Shown here piece after piece: positions 7,223-15,463 of a DNA stretch of 64,000 bases; within the stretch, counting starts at the first letter, position 1; each line of letters begins with the position of its first letter. Both the position numbers and the translations under genes were made by a program. The notes beneath the pieces are model-generated. The model was given only the letters and a program-made list of their open reading frames with translations. It was not told the origin of the DNA and did no database searches. The stretch comes from Flavobacterium sp. CFS9. Lineage in GTDB: Bacteria > Bacteroidota > Bacteroidia > Flavobacteriales > Flavobacteriaceae. The stretch spans positions 3,534,001 through 3,598,000 of the forward strand of contig NZ_AP031573.1 of the NCBI RefSeq assembly GCF_041154745.1, read 5' to 3'.

Positions 7223-10200
7223 TTATAAGTACATTTCCTCATCTCTATTCTTTTCATTCTCTATTTCTTTATCAATGTAACTTAATCTCATATTTGCCCA
7301 AGACCTAACAGTTTCAAATTTATGGTTGGATAAATACATGAAAATTTCTTTTTTAGCTTTTAAAAGAGGAACGATTGAACCAGTCCATGAATAAGAACCC
7401 ATATTTGAACTAAAACTTCTTATAACTTGCTCAATATTACCAAAATTATCAAGTAATTTTATTGCCAATGGATTTAGACTATTGTAATTAGTATTGTCAT
7501 CTGCATAGATTGGTATTAATTGAGCTAATCTTTCAGGAGCGATATCTTTGTTTTGTTGTGCCCAATCGAAAATGATATCAATATTTCCATTAAATAGTAA
7601 GCCAGTTGTTCTACCAACACCACCAATATGTGAGCCTAATATGTATTTTAATCCTTGAAATTTACTATAATTGTCATTTATTGCGATTAAATTAACGCTT
7701 AATTCATCCCAAATTGCATCAAAATATTTTTCAATTAAAATTTCATAAATTTTCTGTACTTGATTATCTAAATGATAACTATTCCCCCAAGAAATTTTTG
7801 CAATTATAGTCCGATTTATGATTTGAGCTAACTCAATATCATTATCATAATTTAATATTTTTATTAATAGTTGTGAAATTTTGTAATCGCTAAAATTAAA
7901 TTCTGACCCAAATTCAATAACTAGATTTTTAGTATAGTTTATTAGTTTAAAATCTAAAATTTCACTGTTATATGTATTACTAAAAATTGACTCAATAATA
8001 AATTGATATGAGTTTCTGTTTCTTGCTAAAATATTTTTATAAAATTCTAATTTCTTGTCAATTGATGTGCTTAAGATCGCTTGATTATATGTGTATTTAA
8101 ATAGAACATTAATATCTTCTGGATTTTTATCTAAGATATTATATAAGTATTCAAAATAATTGCTACCATCAGAATCATTGCTTATAAAGTAAAATAATGA
8201 TTTTTGAAGAGTAAAATTTTGATTTATTTTTTCATAAACCAATTCCTTATCAATTTTATTAGAGCAACTTATAAAGCCGGCAAGCAATGTGTAATTTCTT
8301 TTTTTCTCATTGATTTCTTCTAGAACTTTTATTGATAAATTAATAAATTTTCTTTTTCTATCTTCCTTCAATTTTAATAATTCAGATATTTTGCGACCAA
8401 AATAATATGTATATTCTGGTTTAGTAGAATAAAATATTGGTAAATATTCTTCCCAAGAATAATTGTCTTTTATAAATTCAGTAGCTAAATTCTCGAAATG
8501 CTTTCGGTATTTTTCAAATGAATCACTTCCAAAATCAATATTATCTAAATAAAAATGATTATCGGCATTTAAAAATCTACTTTTAAAATCATCCTTTGAT
8601 ATTTTTTTTATAAAACTATCAATCTCTTCTAAATTATCTGTCGAAAGAAACTGTTGATCATACTTTCTTACTTGTTTTAAAGCTAAAAGACCTTTATCAA
8701 AATCCCAATTTTTAACTTCAAAGATTATTTCTAAATAGCTTTTTAATATATCAAACTCTCCAAATCTAGTTATTGAACGTAATGAATCTAAGATTATATT
8801 TATACAAGTATCAGCTATTAAGTTATTATTGAGTATCGGTATAATTATTAAATTCAATATCTCTTTCCAATAAGTAGATATTTCCTGAGGAGATGGATTA
8901 TAATCTTCTAGTTTGATCTGACCTTGTTGTTCAGACCCCATCATTCTTGAAAAGTGAGATGCATCTAAAGCTGATTTAATGCCAGCTAAAGCTAGATTCT
9001 TAGAATGCTCATCTTCGAAGGCGAAACACCATTTTAGTACATCAAATCGATCTATTAAATTCGCTTCTGTTCCAGGTAGCAAAATTTTAAATAGATGTAT
9101 AAATACTCCTGTTGCATTGTTTGACCAACTTTCATTTTCAGCACGAGCAAACAAAAATAATGTTTTTGCACTCTGTTGAAACGCTCGATTGTCAAAGCAT
9201 AATTTTTCTAGAGACCAAACTAAATTTCTTCTACCTTCATTAATTTTTAATAATTCACTTTTAGGCATTTTGCCGAAAATATCCCAAAGGGCATTAGCTG
9301 TAGCTACAGGGTTCACTTCTACAAATGAGCGAAAGAGGCGTGAACCCAATTCTGTATTTAAAACTTTCGCATCATGAAAAGGGCCGAATTTGTCTACTAA
9401 TTTATCTGTAATTTGCACTGCTTTTGCATTAAAATTTAAGTATTTCATTCGTTTTGCAAATGAATCAGAAATATTTTTTTTATGTATATCTTCTTCAATG
9501 TTAGAAATATAATCAATTATATCAGACATTTTTTCAGAAGTACATGTTTCAAGCCATTCGCTGGCTAATTGCATAGCTAAGGGAAATGGCCTCATACTGA
9601 TGTATCTACCTCTCCTTTCAAAAATTTCCCTTTTTAAAAAGTGATTGCAAGTTTGAGTAAATGTATTAACAAGCACATCATTATTCTGGATATCAACACT
9701 TGTTAAATTTCTATTTTTTGCAATGTATTCTAGTTCTTTCCTAAATTCATCTTCAAAACCTATGTGGTTAAACAATGAGCAAGATCGAAGAATATTTCTA
9801 TTTACACCATCATTTCCCTGTGCTCCTAATAATTTATCCAATAATTCTTTGTCATCTAATTTACCAGTCATTGGATTTCCTTGCTTAGCACTATCAGTTA
9901 AAAGTGTAACCATTAATGGAATTCCTTGTGAGAATTCTTTTATTTTTTCGGTATCTTCATTACTTAAATATGAAAAGTCTTCTTCAATTATTTCTTTAAC
10001 CACATCAGCTAAGTTTTCCTGCTTAATGTGTAAATAATTTATATTTGCATGTTTACTTGAATCTAATTCTTCAGGATTGGAATCAATTGTTACTAGAAAA
10101 AGTTTATTGTTTGGTTTATTTAAGTATTTTAACAACATTCTATGATCAGATATATCGCAGTTGTCTAATATAATTATTTTATCTTCATTTTTGTTTTGAA

Positions 10201-11071
10201 GATTTATGATAAATTGTATTAAATCTAATGGAGATTTTTCTTTAAAATCATAATAAAGAATACGACTTGATAATAACAAGCTTTCATGGTTTTCTTCTAT
10301 GGGTTTAAAAATTTCGAACAAAATTCTTGTTTTTCCAAGCCCTGAAAGACCAATTAGTCTTATGCTTTCTTTTTTTTGATTTATGGAATTAGTTATAGTA
10401 TTTGAGAGATTATCGATAAAGTTGTTATGATGAAATCTTTGGGAGCTATCAAATTCTAAATTCCATGTATTCCAATTTTTAAAAGGTCTATATTTATCCT
10501 TTTGATTTTTTAATATATATAAAGTGGCTTCTTCAATTTTGTTCGTAATTGCTCCTACTAACTGACTTTTAATTTTATTACTATCCTTGTTTTTCTTGCT
10601 GTAAGAATATTCAATAGGAAATTTCAAATGCCTAATATCAAATGTAATATTTGAGTTGTCCTCATTTGGTGATCCATAATAAGAATTTAAAATTCCTATA
10701 ATTCTTTCCGTTCCAATTGAATCATAAGCTACTCCATATTCAATTAACACATTGTCATTATGTGCTGGTTTATGCTTTTGATTTTCAAATGTTCGTTTTA
10801 TAAATTTTACAAATCTAGAAGTATGATTAACAATTGATAAATCTGCAATAAAAATATCGCAATTAGGGATTCTCTCATCCATTATTTTATGAGGAATAGA
10901 TGGCGAACCAGGGATTCCATTTGTACCTTCTTCAATTATGTATTCAATATTTTTGAAGTCTTCTCTAATATGTAGTTCAGTGATTGCCTCATTTAAGGAT
11001 GCCAATATGAAATCTTTATTATATTTTGCTTGAGTGGTGAGTTGCCAAGAAAAAAAAATTTTTATTTGCAT
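7223..11071 (-). CDS. TIR-like / STAND NTPase protein (NLR-like), 1282 aa
   Basis: A probable immune sensor-effector. Residues 1-155 form a Rossmann-like, TIR-related domain: IKIFFSWQ strand, GIPGSPSIPHKIMDERIPNC (about 52-71), CDIFIADLS, then NDNVLIEYGVAYDSIG with a candidate catalytic Glu111. Residues 212-390 form a STAND/NB-ARC-like NTPase: Walker A GLSGLGKT (241-248), Walker B KIIILDNCD (298-306) and a GxP-type motif GIPL (383-386). The remaining 850 residues are helical and Leu/Ile-rich with no motif I recognise, as in the repeat sensors of Avs and NLR proteins. Known relatives detect phage and then deplete NAD or cleave nucleic acid (family knowledge). The ATG at 11071 lies 30 bp after a channel-like membrane gene on the same strand. 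DNA is more AT-rich than neighbours, suggesting transfer. TIR-like call moderate; STAND call strong. Confidence 0.8.
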   Translation of the reverse strand: MQIKIFFSWQLTTQAKYNKDFILASLNEAITELHIREDFKNIEYIIEEGTNGIPGSPSIPHKIMDERIPNCDIFIADLSIVNHTSRFVKFIKRTFENQKHKPAHNDNVLIEYGVAYDSIGTERIIGILNSYYGSPNEDNSNITFDIRHLKFPIEYSYSKKNKDSNKIKSQLVGAITNKIEEATLYILKNQKDKYRPFKNWNTWNLEFDSSQRFHHNNFIDNLSNTITNSINQKKESIRLIGLSGLGKTRILFEIFKPIEENHESLLLSSRILYYDFKEKSPLDLIQFIINLQNKNEDKIIILDNCDISDHRMLLKYLNKPNNKLFLVTIDSNPEELDSSKHANINYLHIKQENLADVVKEIIEEDFSYLSNEDTEKIKEFSQGIPLMVTLLTDSAKQGNPMTGKLDDKELLDKLLGAQGNDGVNRNILRSCSLFNHIGFEDEFRKELEYIAKNRNLTSVDIQNNDVLVNTFTQTCNHFLKREIFERRGRYISMRPFPLAMQLASEWLETCTSEKMSDIIDYISNIEEDIHKKNISDSFAKRMKYLNFNAKAVQITDKLVDKFGPFHDAKVLNTELGSRLFRSFVEVNPVATANALWDIFGKMPKSELLKINEGRRNLVWSLEKLCFDNRAFQQSAKTLFLFARAENESWSNNATGVFIHLFKILLPGTEANLIDRFDVLKWCFAFEDEHSKNLALAGIKSALDASHFSRMMGSEQQGQIKLEDYNPSPQEISTYWKEILNLIIIPILNNNLIADTCINIILDSLRSITRFGEFDILKSYLEIIFEVKNWDFDKGLLALKQVRKYDQQFLSTDNLEEIDSFIKKISKDDFKSRFLNADNHFYLDNIDFGSDSFEKYRKHFENLATEFIKDNYSWEEYLPIFYSTKPEYTYYFGRKISELLKLKEDRKRKFINLSIKVLEEINEKKRNYTLLAGFISCSNKIDKELVYEKINQNFTLQKSLFYFISNDSDGSNYFEYLYNILDKNPEDINVLFKYTYNQAILSTSIDKKLEFYKNILARNRNSYQFIIESIFSNTYNSEILDFKLINYTKNLVIEFGSEFNFSDYKISQLLIKILNYDNDIELAQIINRTIIAKISWGNSYHLDNQVQKIYEILIEKYFDAIWDELSVNLIAINDNYSKFQGLKYILGSHIGGVGRTTGLLFNGNIDIIFDWAQQNKDIAPERLAQLIPIYADDNTNYNSLNPLAIKLLDNFGNIEQVIRSFSSNMGSYSWTGSIVPLLKAKKEIFMYLSNHKFETVRSWANMRLSYIDKEIENEKNRDEEMYL

Positions 11072-11101
11072 TTTTTTATAGTGAAATTAAAACCTAATAG
11101 A

Positions 11102-11722
11102 TTATGTTGTTGAAGTCGTTTGAGGTAAAGTTTTGCCGAGAATTAAGGTTAAAAACACAAAACTAATTATTAATTGTACTATGGTTATTTGGAAACCAAT
11201 ATTTGTTGAAGCATTAATTTTAGGATAGTCAGCAGTTAATGAATTAGCACAACTAAAACAAATTGCTTGAATAGTACTAAGTTTTTTGTCAGTCCATACA
11301 AAATCTGTATTGTATGGATAACGTATGAAGTAGGCAAAACAAAGATTGGAAAAACCAATTGAAAGTATTAATGTTATGAATCTACGACGTACTCTATCTA
11401 TTAGAAAAGATTCTGTATTCATCGCATTTTTATGCCAAATATGATAATAAAAATAAGTATAGAGGTTCGTGAAAATTAAATACCAGATTAATATTGTGAA
11501 GTAAGTATTTGTTAAACTAATATTCATTGCATAAATAATTAATATCCATTTAGCTAAAATGAAAAAATCTACTGCCCATCTTCTAGCTATACTTTTTTTA
11601 TCATCACTATCATTACGGTAAAAAAAATAAACAGCTAAAAATTTAAAAAATTCAACTAATGAGATATATTTTAAGCCTTCTATAAAGATGTTAAAAATAA
11701 AGTAGATTGGACCGTTTTTCAT
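11102..11722 (-). CDS. 4-TM membrane protein with ion-channel-like pore
   Basis: A 206-residue inner-membrane protein. Hydrophobic segments lie at about 51-68, 73-95, 114-134 and 172-197. Between the last two, KLSTIQAICFSCANSLTADY (147-166) and PKINASTNIGFQ resemble the P-loop and post-filter region of 2-TM-pore potassium channels (pattern FSxxTLTTVGYGDI..PxTxxGR). The final helix IVQLIISFVFLTLILGK matches the family's inner helix, which ends in an LxGR-type motif. The TVGYGD filter is replaced by SLTADY, so potassium selectivity is not expected. It is the first gene of a two-gene operon with the TIR-STAND gene 30 bp downstream, so it may be a membrane effector or partner. Channel similarity is by eye. 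Confidence 0.65.
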   Translation of the reverse strand: MKNGPIYFIFNIFIEGLKYISLVEFFKFLAVYFFYRNDSDDKKSIARRWAVDFFILAKWILIIYAMNISLTNTYFTILIWYLIFTNLYTYFYYHIWHKNAMNTESFLIDRVRRRFITLILSIGFSNLCFAYFIRYPYNTDFVWTDKKLSTIQAICFSCANSLTADYPKINASTNIGFQITIVQLIISFVFLTLILGKTLPQTTSTT

Positions 11723-11767
11723 ATGAGATGATTGTAGTTTTATAATTAATTATTGTTTTTACTGTAA

Positions 11768-11796
11768 CAAACATCGTCTTTAATTTAAATTTACAA
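11768..11796 (-). promoter_or_regulatory. Candidate promoter of the channel/TIR-STAND operon
   Basis: On the minus strand TTG (11794-11796), 18 bp, then GATGTTTG (11768-11775), one mismatch from TAnnTTTG. It lies about 46 bp upstream of the ATG at 11722. Confidence 0.35.
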
Positions 11797-11888
11797 CCAC
11801 GTAAAAACACCTGATTTTTGATAAAAGTAGATTCTTTTAAGTGACTGATTTTACGGAAATCCATAAAAGCTAATAAAAAGACCAAGAC

Positions 11889-12000
11889 CCCTAGCCCTGA
11901 TAGCAGCGGCATCCTTTTTAGGCAAACGGAAAGATGAATATTAAACCGTAAAACTTCTGCCTAAAAAGATAGAGTGGATAGCAGGAACAAGCTCCTAAAA
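11889..12000 (+). ncRNA. Flavo-1-like structured RNA
   Basis: CTAGCCCTGATAGCAGCGGC opens and GGATAGCAGGAACAAGCTCC closes the element. Between them CTTTTTAGGCA (about 11912-11923) pairs with TGCCTAAAAAG (about 11959-11969). The same framework appears in reverse at 61599-61678 with a different internal hairpin, so the ends are conserved and the stem covaries. I associate this with the Flavo-1 RNA motif known from Flavobacteria, but that name is from memory. It lies in the gap between the defence operon and prfA. Confidence 0.6.
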
Positions 12001-12075
12001 CTTATTATAGTTCGGCTAAATTTTGATCTCAAAAAACACAAAAAAACAACACTAGAATTTTCGGTAAAATTTTTG

Positions 12076-12083
12076 TAATTTTG
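12076..12083 (+). promoter_or_regulatory. -7 box for prfA
   Basis: TAATTTTG matches TAnnTTTG, 24 bp before the prfA ATG. It would give a short leader containing AAAAGGAA. Confidence 0.45.
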
Positions 12084-12107
12084 CCCTCCAATAAAAGGAA
12101 TTAGAAA

Positions 12108-13184
12108 ATGTTAGATAGACTTCAATATGTAAAGCAGCGTTTTGATGAGATTTCGGATTTGATTATTCAGCCGGATGTTATTGCGGATCAAAAGCGTTAT
12201 GTGCAACTCAACCAGGAATATAAAAGCATCAAAGCTTTGGTTGAAAAAAGAGAAGAATACATTCTTGTTTTAGCAAATATTGACGAAGCAAACGAAATTA
12301 TTGCTGACGGAAGCGATGCAGATATGGTTGAAATGGCCAAAATGCAGCTGGAAGAAGCAAAAGAACGCTTGCCGCAACTGGAGGAGGAAATCAAATTTAT
12401 GTTGATTCCTAAAGATCCTGAAGATGCTAAAAATGTCATGGTGGAGATCCGTGCCGGAACGGGTGGGGACGAAGCGAGTATTTTTGCAGGGGATTTGTTC
12501 AGAATGTATACGAAATACTGTGAGTCACAAGGTTGGAGAACTTCTGTGGTGGATATGAACGAAGGTACTTCGGGAGGTTTCAAAGAGGTTATTTTTGAAG
12601 TTACCGGAGAAGATGTGTACGGAACCCTGAAATTTGAAGCAGGTGTGCATCGTGTACAGCGTGTTCCGCAAACCGAAACTCAAGGTCGTGTGCATACTTC
12701 GGCAGCAACGGTAATGGTTTTACCGGAAGCGGAAGAGTTTGATGTACAAATCGATATGAACGATGTTCGTGTAGATTTCTTCTGTTCGTCAGGACCTGGA
12801 GGACAGTCGGTAAATACAACGAAATCGGCTGTACGTTTAACGCACATTCCTACGGGATTGGTGGCACAGTGTCAGGATCAGAAATCGCAGCATAAAAATA
12901 AAGATAAAGCGTTAACGGTTTTACGTTCTCGTTTGTACGAAATGGAATTGGCTAAAAAACAAGAGGAAGACGCTACAAAACGTAGTTCTCAGGTAAGTTC
13001 GGGTGACCGTTCGGCTAAGATTCGTACGTACAACTACGCACAAGGTCGTGTAACCGATCACCGTGTGGGATTAACGTTATACGATTTAGGAAACATCATG
13101 AATGGTGATATTCAGAAAATTGTTGCCGAGCTTCAATTGGTAAACAATATGGAGAAATTGAAGGAAGCGTCGGAGGTTTTTTAA
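12108..13184 (+). CDS. prfA: Peptide chain release factor 1
   Basis: RF1 recognises UAA and UAG in the ribosomal A site and triggers peptidyl-tRNA hydrolysis. The 358-residue length is standard. The GGQ catalytic motif is in [20 protein letters not shown] (about 224-243), and the codon-recognition loop is in [20 protein letters not shown], with PQT at the PxT site. The N-terminal helical domain ([19 protein letters not shown]) is intact. The start has a TAATTTTG promoter box 24 bp upstream, and a terminator follows at 13254. It is transcribed alone. Confidence 0.97.
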   Translation: MLDRLQYVKQRFDEISDLIIQPDVIADQKRYVQLNQEYKSIKALVEKREEYILVLANIDEANEIIADGSDADMVEMAKMQLEEAKERLPQLEEEIKFMLIPKDPEDAKNVMVEIRAGTGGDEASIFAGDLFRMYTKYCESQGWRTSVVDMNEGTSGGFKEVIFEVTGEDVYGTLKFEAGVHRVQRVPQTETQGRVHTSAATVMVLPEAEEFDVQIDMNDVRVDFFCSSGPGGQSVNTTKSAVRLTHIPTGLVAQCQDQKSQHKNKDKALTVLRSRLYEMELAKKQEEDATKRSSQVSSGDRSAKIRTYNYAQGRVTDHRVGLTLYDLGNIMNGDIQKIVAELQLVNNMEKLKEASEVF

Positions 13185-13492
13185 GTTGCTAAGGTTCTTA
13201 GGTACTGAGGTTCTGAGAGTTTAGGTTCAAAGATTTCTGAAAATAGATATATGAAAAAGGAGTGTTTCATTGTTTGAAACACTCCTTTTTTTATTGTTTA
13301 TATGGATTACAGCTGAAAAAACGGTTGCTGTAAAATGAAATAATTTGTGGAATTTAGCTAAAAATTAGGTTTTCTAAATCTCTCAGCATTTTTCGTGAAG
13401 GATGCAAACACATCCAAAAAACCTTTGTTCCTTTGGATCTAAAATTATAGGTCACAGATCTTAGCATCTTAGCATCTCAGAACCTCAGTATC
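13185..13492. other. Gene-free stretch downstream of prfA
   Basis: Holds the prfA terminator and, at each end, decayed pieces of a dispersed word family (CTAAGGTTCTTAGGTACTGA near 13190 and the inverted ATCTTAGCATCTCAGAACCT near 13465). The two pieces are inverted relative to each other, so the gap could fold into one long stem. Similar words lie at 26570, 28470-28590 and 61515. Confidence 0.5.
13254..13292 (+). terminator. Terminator after prfA
   Basis: AAAAAGGAGTGTTTCA pairs with TGAAACACTCCTTTTT around a short loop and continues into a T tract. Confidence 0.85.
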
Positions 13493-13822
13493 TTAGGAAT
13501 TCCCCGATTTCGAAACCACATTGGTCACAAAAAGCTGTAACACAGACCCGAAAATATTTTTGAAAGTCGAGGTGCTTTTGCCCACTACAAATCTTTTGGC
13601 GAGATAACCAATTCCGATACTAATAGCCGACTGTGCGAGATCGCTCTTAAATCCAACCGTTTCGTTGATTTCTTCAACGGTGCTGCGAATCAGGTTAAGA
13701 GGTTTTAGATGCTCTTTAATTTCATCGATTTCGTCTTTAATGGCGCACCATTCGGCATTTTGTTGGTTTTCTAAAAGCTGAATTTTCCGGTCTAGTGAAT
13801 CAAGGGTATAAATAGTTTCCAT
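13493..13822 (-). CDS. Hypothetical protein of the envelope-stress cluster
   Basis: A 109-residue protein starting METIYTLDSLDRKIQLLE. The first half is a charged helical/coiled region. The second half (about 60-105) has a weakly amphipathic stretch, SDLAQSAISIGIGYLAKRFV, seen in small proteins that accompany holin-like and YtxH genes in flavobacteria. It is the last gene of the run 15425 to 13493, 11 bp after the holin-like gene. Function not known; association with the membrane is an inference. Confidence 0.6.
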   Translation of the reverse strand: METIYTLDSLDRKIQLLENQQNAEWCAIKDEIDEIKEHLKPLNLIRSTVEEINETVGFKSDLAQSAISIGIGYLAKRFVVGKSTSTFKNIFGSVLQLFVTNVVSKSGNS

Positions 13823-13833
13823 AACAGTCTTTT

Positions 13834-14226
13834 TTAGTTTTTTGATTGACTTGAGTCACAATGAGCTTCTGCTTTAGTTTCTTTCAATATGCTGGAAACA
13901 ATCATGTTTCCGATAGGGGTTTTAATGAGTTTGTGATGCGATTTGTGCAGTACAATGGCAACAATTAAGTAAAACAGGGCCAGTATAAAAAAACCGTAAT
14001 AGTTTTCGCCAAGTTTTTTTCCAATCCATAAACTGATTCCAATATTAAGGAACAAAGTAAAAAATGCAACAACAGCGCCAACCGCGATCCTGGAGGTCAA
14101 TGTTGATAAAACATCTGCCGATGCTGATACTGTTTTGAGTTTGATTAATTCTAAACTCGTTTTGGTATAGTTCTCTGCTTTCTCGTAAAGATTTAAGTTC
14201 TCGTTTGTTGTTGCATTTGATTCCAT
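13834..14226 (-). CDS. Holin-X-like membrane protein
   Basis: A 130-residue inner-membrane protein. Residues about 12-45 form an amphipathic helix (YTKTSLELIKLKTVSASADV), followed by two membrane segments: AVGAVVAFFTLFLNIGISLW and YGFFILALFYLIVAIVL. This order is that of the Actinobacterial Holin-X / phage holin family proteins that Bacteroidota encode next to YtxH proteins. Despite the family name there are no lysis genes here, so a stress or envelope role is more likely. It sits between YtxH (35 bp) and the 13493 gene (11 bp) in one operon. Confidence 0.7.
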   Translation of the reverse strand: MESNATTNENLNLYEKAENYTKTSLELIKLKTVSASADVLSTLTSRIAVGAVVAFFTLFLNIGISLWIGKKLGENYYGFFILALFYLIVAIVLHKSHHKLIKTPIGNMIVSSILKETKAEAHCDSSQSKN

Positions 14227-14261
14227 AATAGAGGGGTATTTAGGTTTTAAAATTCACCTTT

Positions 14262-14546
14262 TTAATAGTTGGATTTTACAGCTTTGGCTTCATCCTTAAG
14301 GGTGTTGAAGTCCTCTTTTGCCTGACTGAATTTTGCTTTTCCCTCTTCGATAATTTCTTTTCCGTTTGACTTAATGGTGCTAACGACTCCGTTGAACTTG
14401 GTTTTTATATTATCTCCGTAATCTTTAGACTTGTCTGATATTTTTTTTCTGGTATTTGATCCTTTGTCCGGTGCAAATAAAACTCCTAAAACTGCTCCCG
14501 CTGCTGCGGCTCCTAATATTCCTAAAATTGTGGTGCTCGTTTTCAT
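14262..14546 (-). CDS. YtxH-like general stress protein
   Basis: A 94-residue protein with the YtxH pattern: a short hydrophobic Gly/Ala-rich N-terminus (TTILGILGAAAAGAVLGVLF) and the signature APDKGSNTRKKISDK, then a long charged amphipathic helix (about 35-94). The family is membrane-anchored and induced by general stress in other bacteria (family knowledge). It is in the middle of the stress cluster, with the lmo0937-like gene 50 bp upstream and the holin-like gene downstream. Confidence 0.85.
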   Translation of the reverse strand: MKTSTTILGILGAAAAGAVLGVLFAPDKGSNTRKKISDKSKDYGDNIKTKFNGVVSTIKSNGKEIIEEGKAKFSQAKEDFNTLKDEAKAVKSNY

Positions 14547-14596
14547 AATATTCGATTTAGTAATTAATATATAGTGCTTAATAGTGTTTCTTCTTT

Positions 14597-14749
14597 TTAA
14601 ATTTCACGGCCTTTAATGAGCCTTAATAATATGGCAATAACTGCAATGACCAGTAAAATATGAATGATACTTCCGAGGCTGTAAACAAAAAAGCCCAATG
14701 CCCAAAGAATGACCAGTACCAACGCGATTGTGTATAGTAGATTTGACAT
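14597..14749 (-). CDS. lmo0937-family small membrane protein, 50 aa
   Basis: A short gene reading MSNLLYTIALVLVILWALGF, then a second hydrophobic segment HILLVIAVIAILLRLIKG and GREI. Two membrane segments with a closing LLRLIKGR-type end are the signature of the lmo0937 family (DUF5670), frequent in stress-response operons of Bacteroidota. It fits exactly between the beta-barrel gene and the YtxH gene on the same strand, supporting a shared transcript. Function of the family is unknown. Confidence 0.85.
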   Translation of the reverse strand: MSNLLYTIALVLVILWALGFFVYSLGSIIHILLVIAVIAILLRLIKGREI

Positions 14750-14783
14750 GATTTTTGTATTTAGGTTTAATTGAATCTTTTTC

Positions 14784-15425
14784 TTAGTTTAACTTATACG
14801 AAAGGTATAAAGTAAGGTTGCTGTTTTTTGCATCCGGAAAAGTGTATGTTGTTCCGGCTACAGTCCTTTCTTTTCCAATAGTAGTTAGTCCGTAGTTGTA
14901 ACGTAATCCGATGCTTACTGGATCAAAATCGACTCCAACACCTGCTGATAAACCGGCGTCAAACTTGTTCAGATCATCAGTGTCGATTTCCTGCTCGAAG
15001 TTAAAGTCACCTCTGCCGGTTACTTTTGAGCTTACCAAATAAGAAGCATAACCACCGGCATGAACGTTAAAGTTAGGGGTGATATTTACTCTAACCAGTA
15101 AAGGAACTTCGATGTAGTTGAGTCTGAATTTTGAATCTCCGCTGGCAAAAACATTATTGTATTCCAGTTTGGCTCCTTTTGTCGTGAACAGGATTTCAGG
15201 CTGAATGGCTATGAAATCTGAGATTGGTAAAGTGGCGTAAAGACCAGCATTGAAACCGTATAATACGTTTTCGTCATTGGCATCACTAGAGTACAAATTC
15301 GACATATTGAATCCTCCTTTGATTCCGTACTCGGGATTTACATTATTGTTCTGAGCGTTCAGCATTCCAAACGATGCTGTTAAGAAAAGGGCTAAGGCGC
15401 ATAAAAAATTTGGGTACATTTTCAT
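14784..15425 (-). CDS. PorT-family outer-membrane beta-barrel protein
   Basis: A 213-residue outer-membrane protein. The signal peptide is MKMYPNFLCALALFLTASFG (cleavage near LNAQ). The mature part shows the outer_membrane_beta-barrel_2/PorT pattern: YGIKGGFNMSNLYS first strand, FNAGLYATLPISDFIAIQPE, LNYIEVPLLVRVNITPNFNV, AGLSAGVGVDFDPVSIGLRY and a last strand LTLYLSYKLN. About eight amphipathic strands fit a small barrel. It follows the DUF4142 lipoprotein by 38 bp and precedes the lmo0937-like gene. Despite the family name, nothing ties it specifically to T9SS. Confidence 0.8.
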   Translation of the reverse strand: MKMYPNFLCALALFLTASFGMLNAQNNNVNPEYGIKGGFNMSNLYSSDANDENVLYGFNAGLYATLPISDFIAIQPEILFTTKGAKLEYNNVFASGDSKFRLNYIEVPLLVRVNITPNFNVHAGGYASYLVSSKVTGRGDFNFEQEIDTDDLNKFDAGLSAGVGVDFDPVSIGLRYNYGLTTIGKERTVAGTTYTFPDAKNSNLTLYLSYKLN

Positions 15426-15463
15426 AGTTAAATAGTTTAGTTAATAATAGCGTATATAGGCGT

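Noticed and set aside
11691..11912. Leftward 73-codon frame upstream of the channel-like gene
   Set aside because: Overlaps the true start at 11722 and crosses the likely promoter; the product looks like noise.
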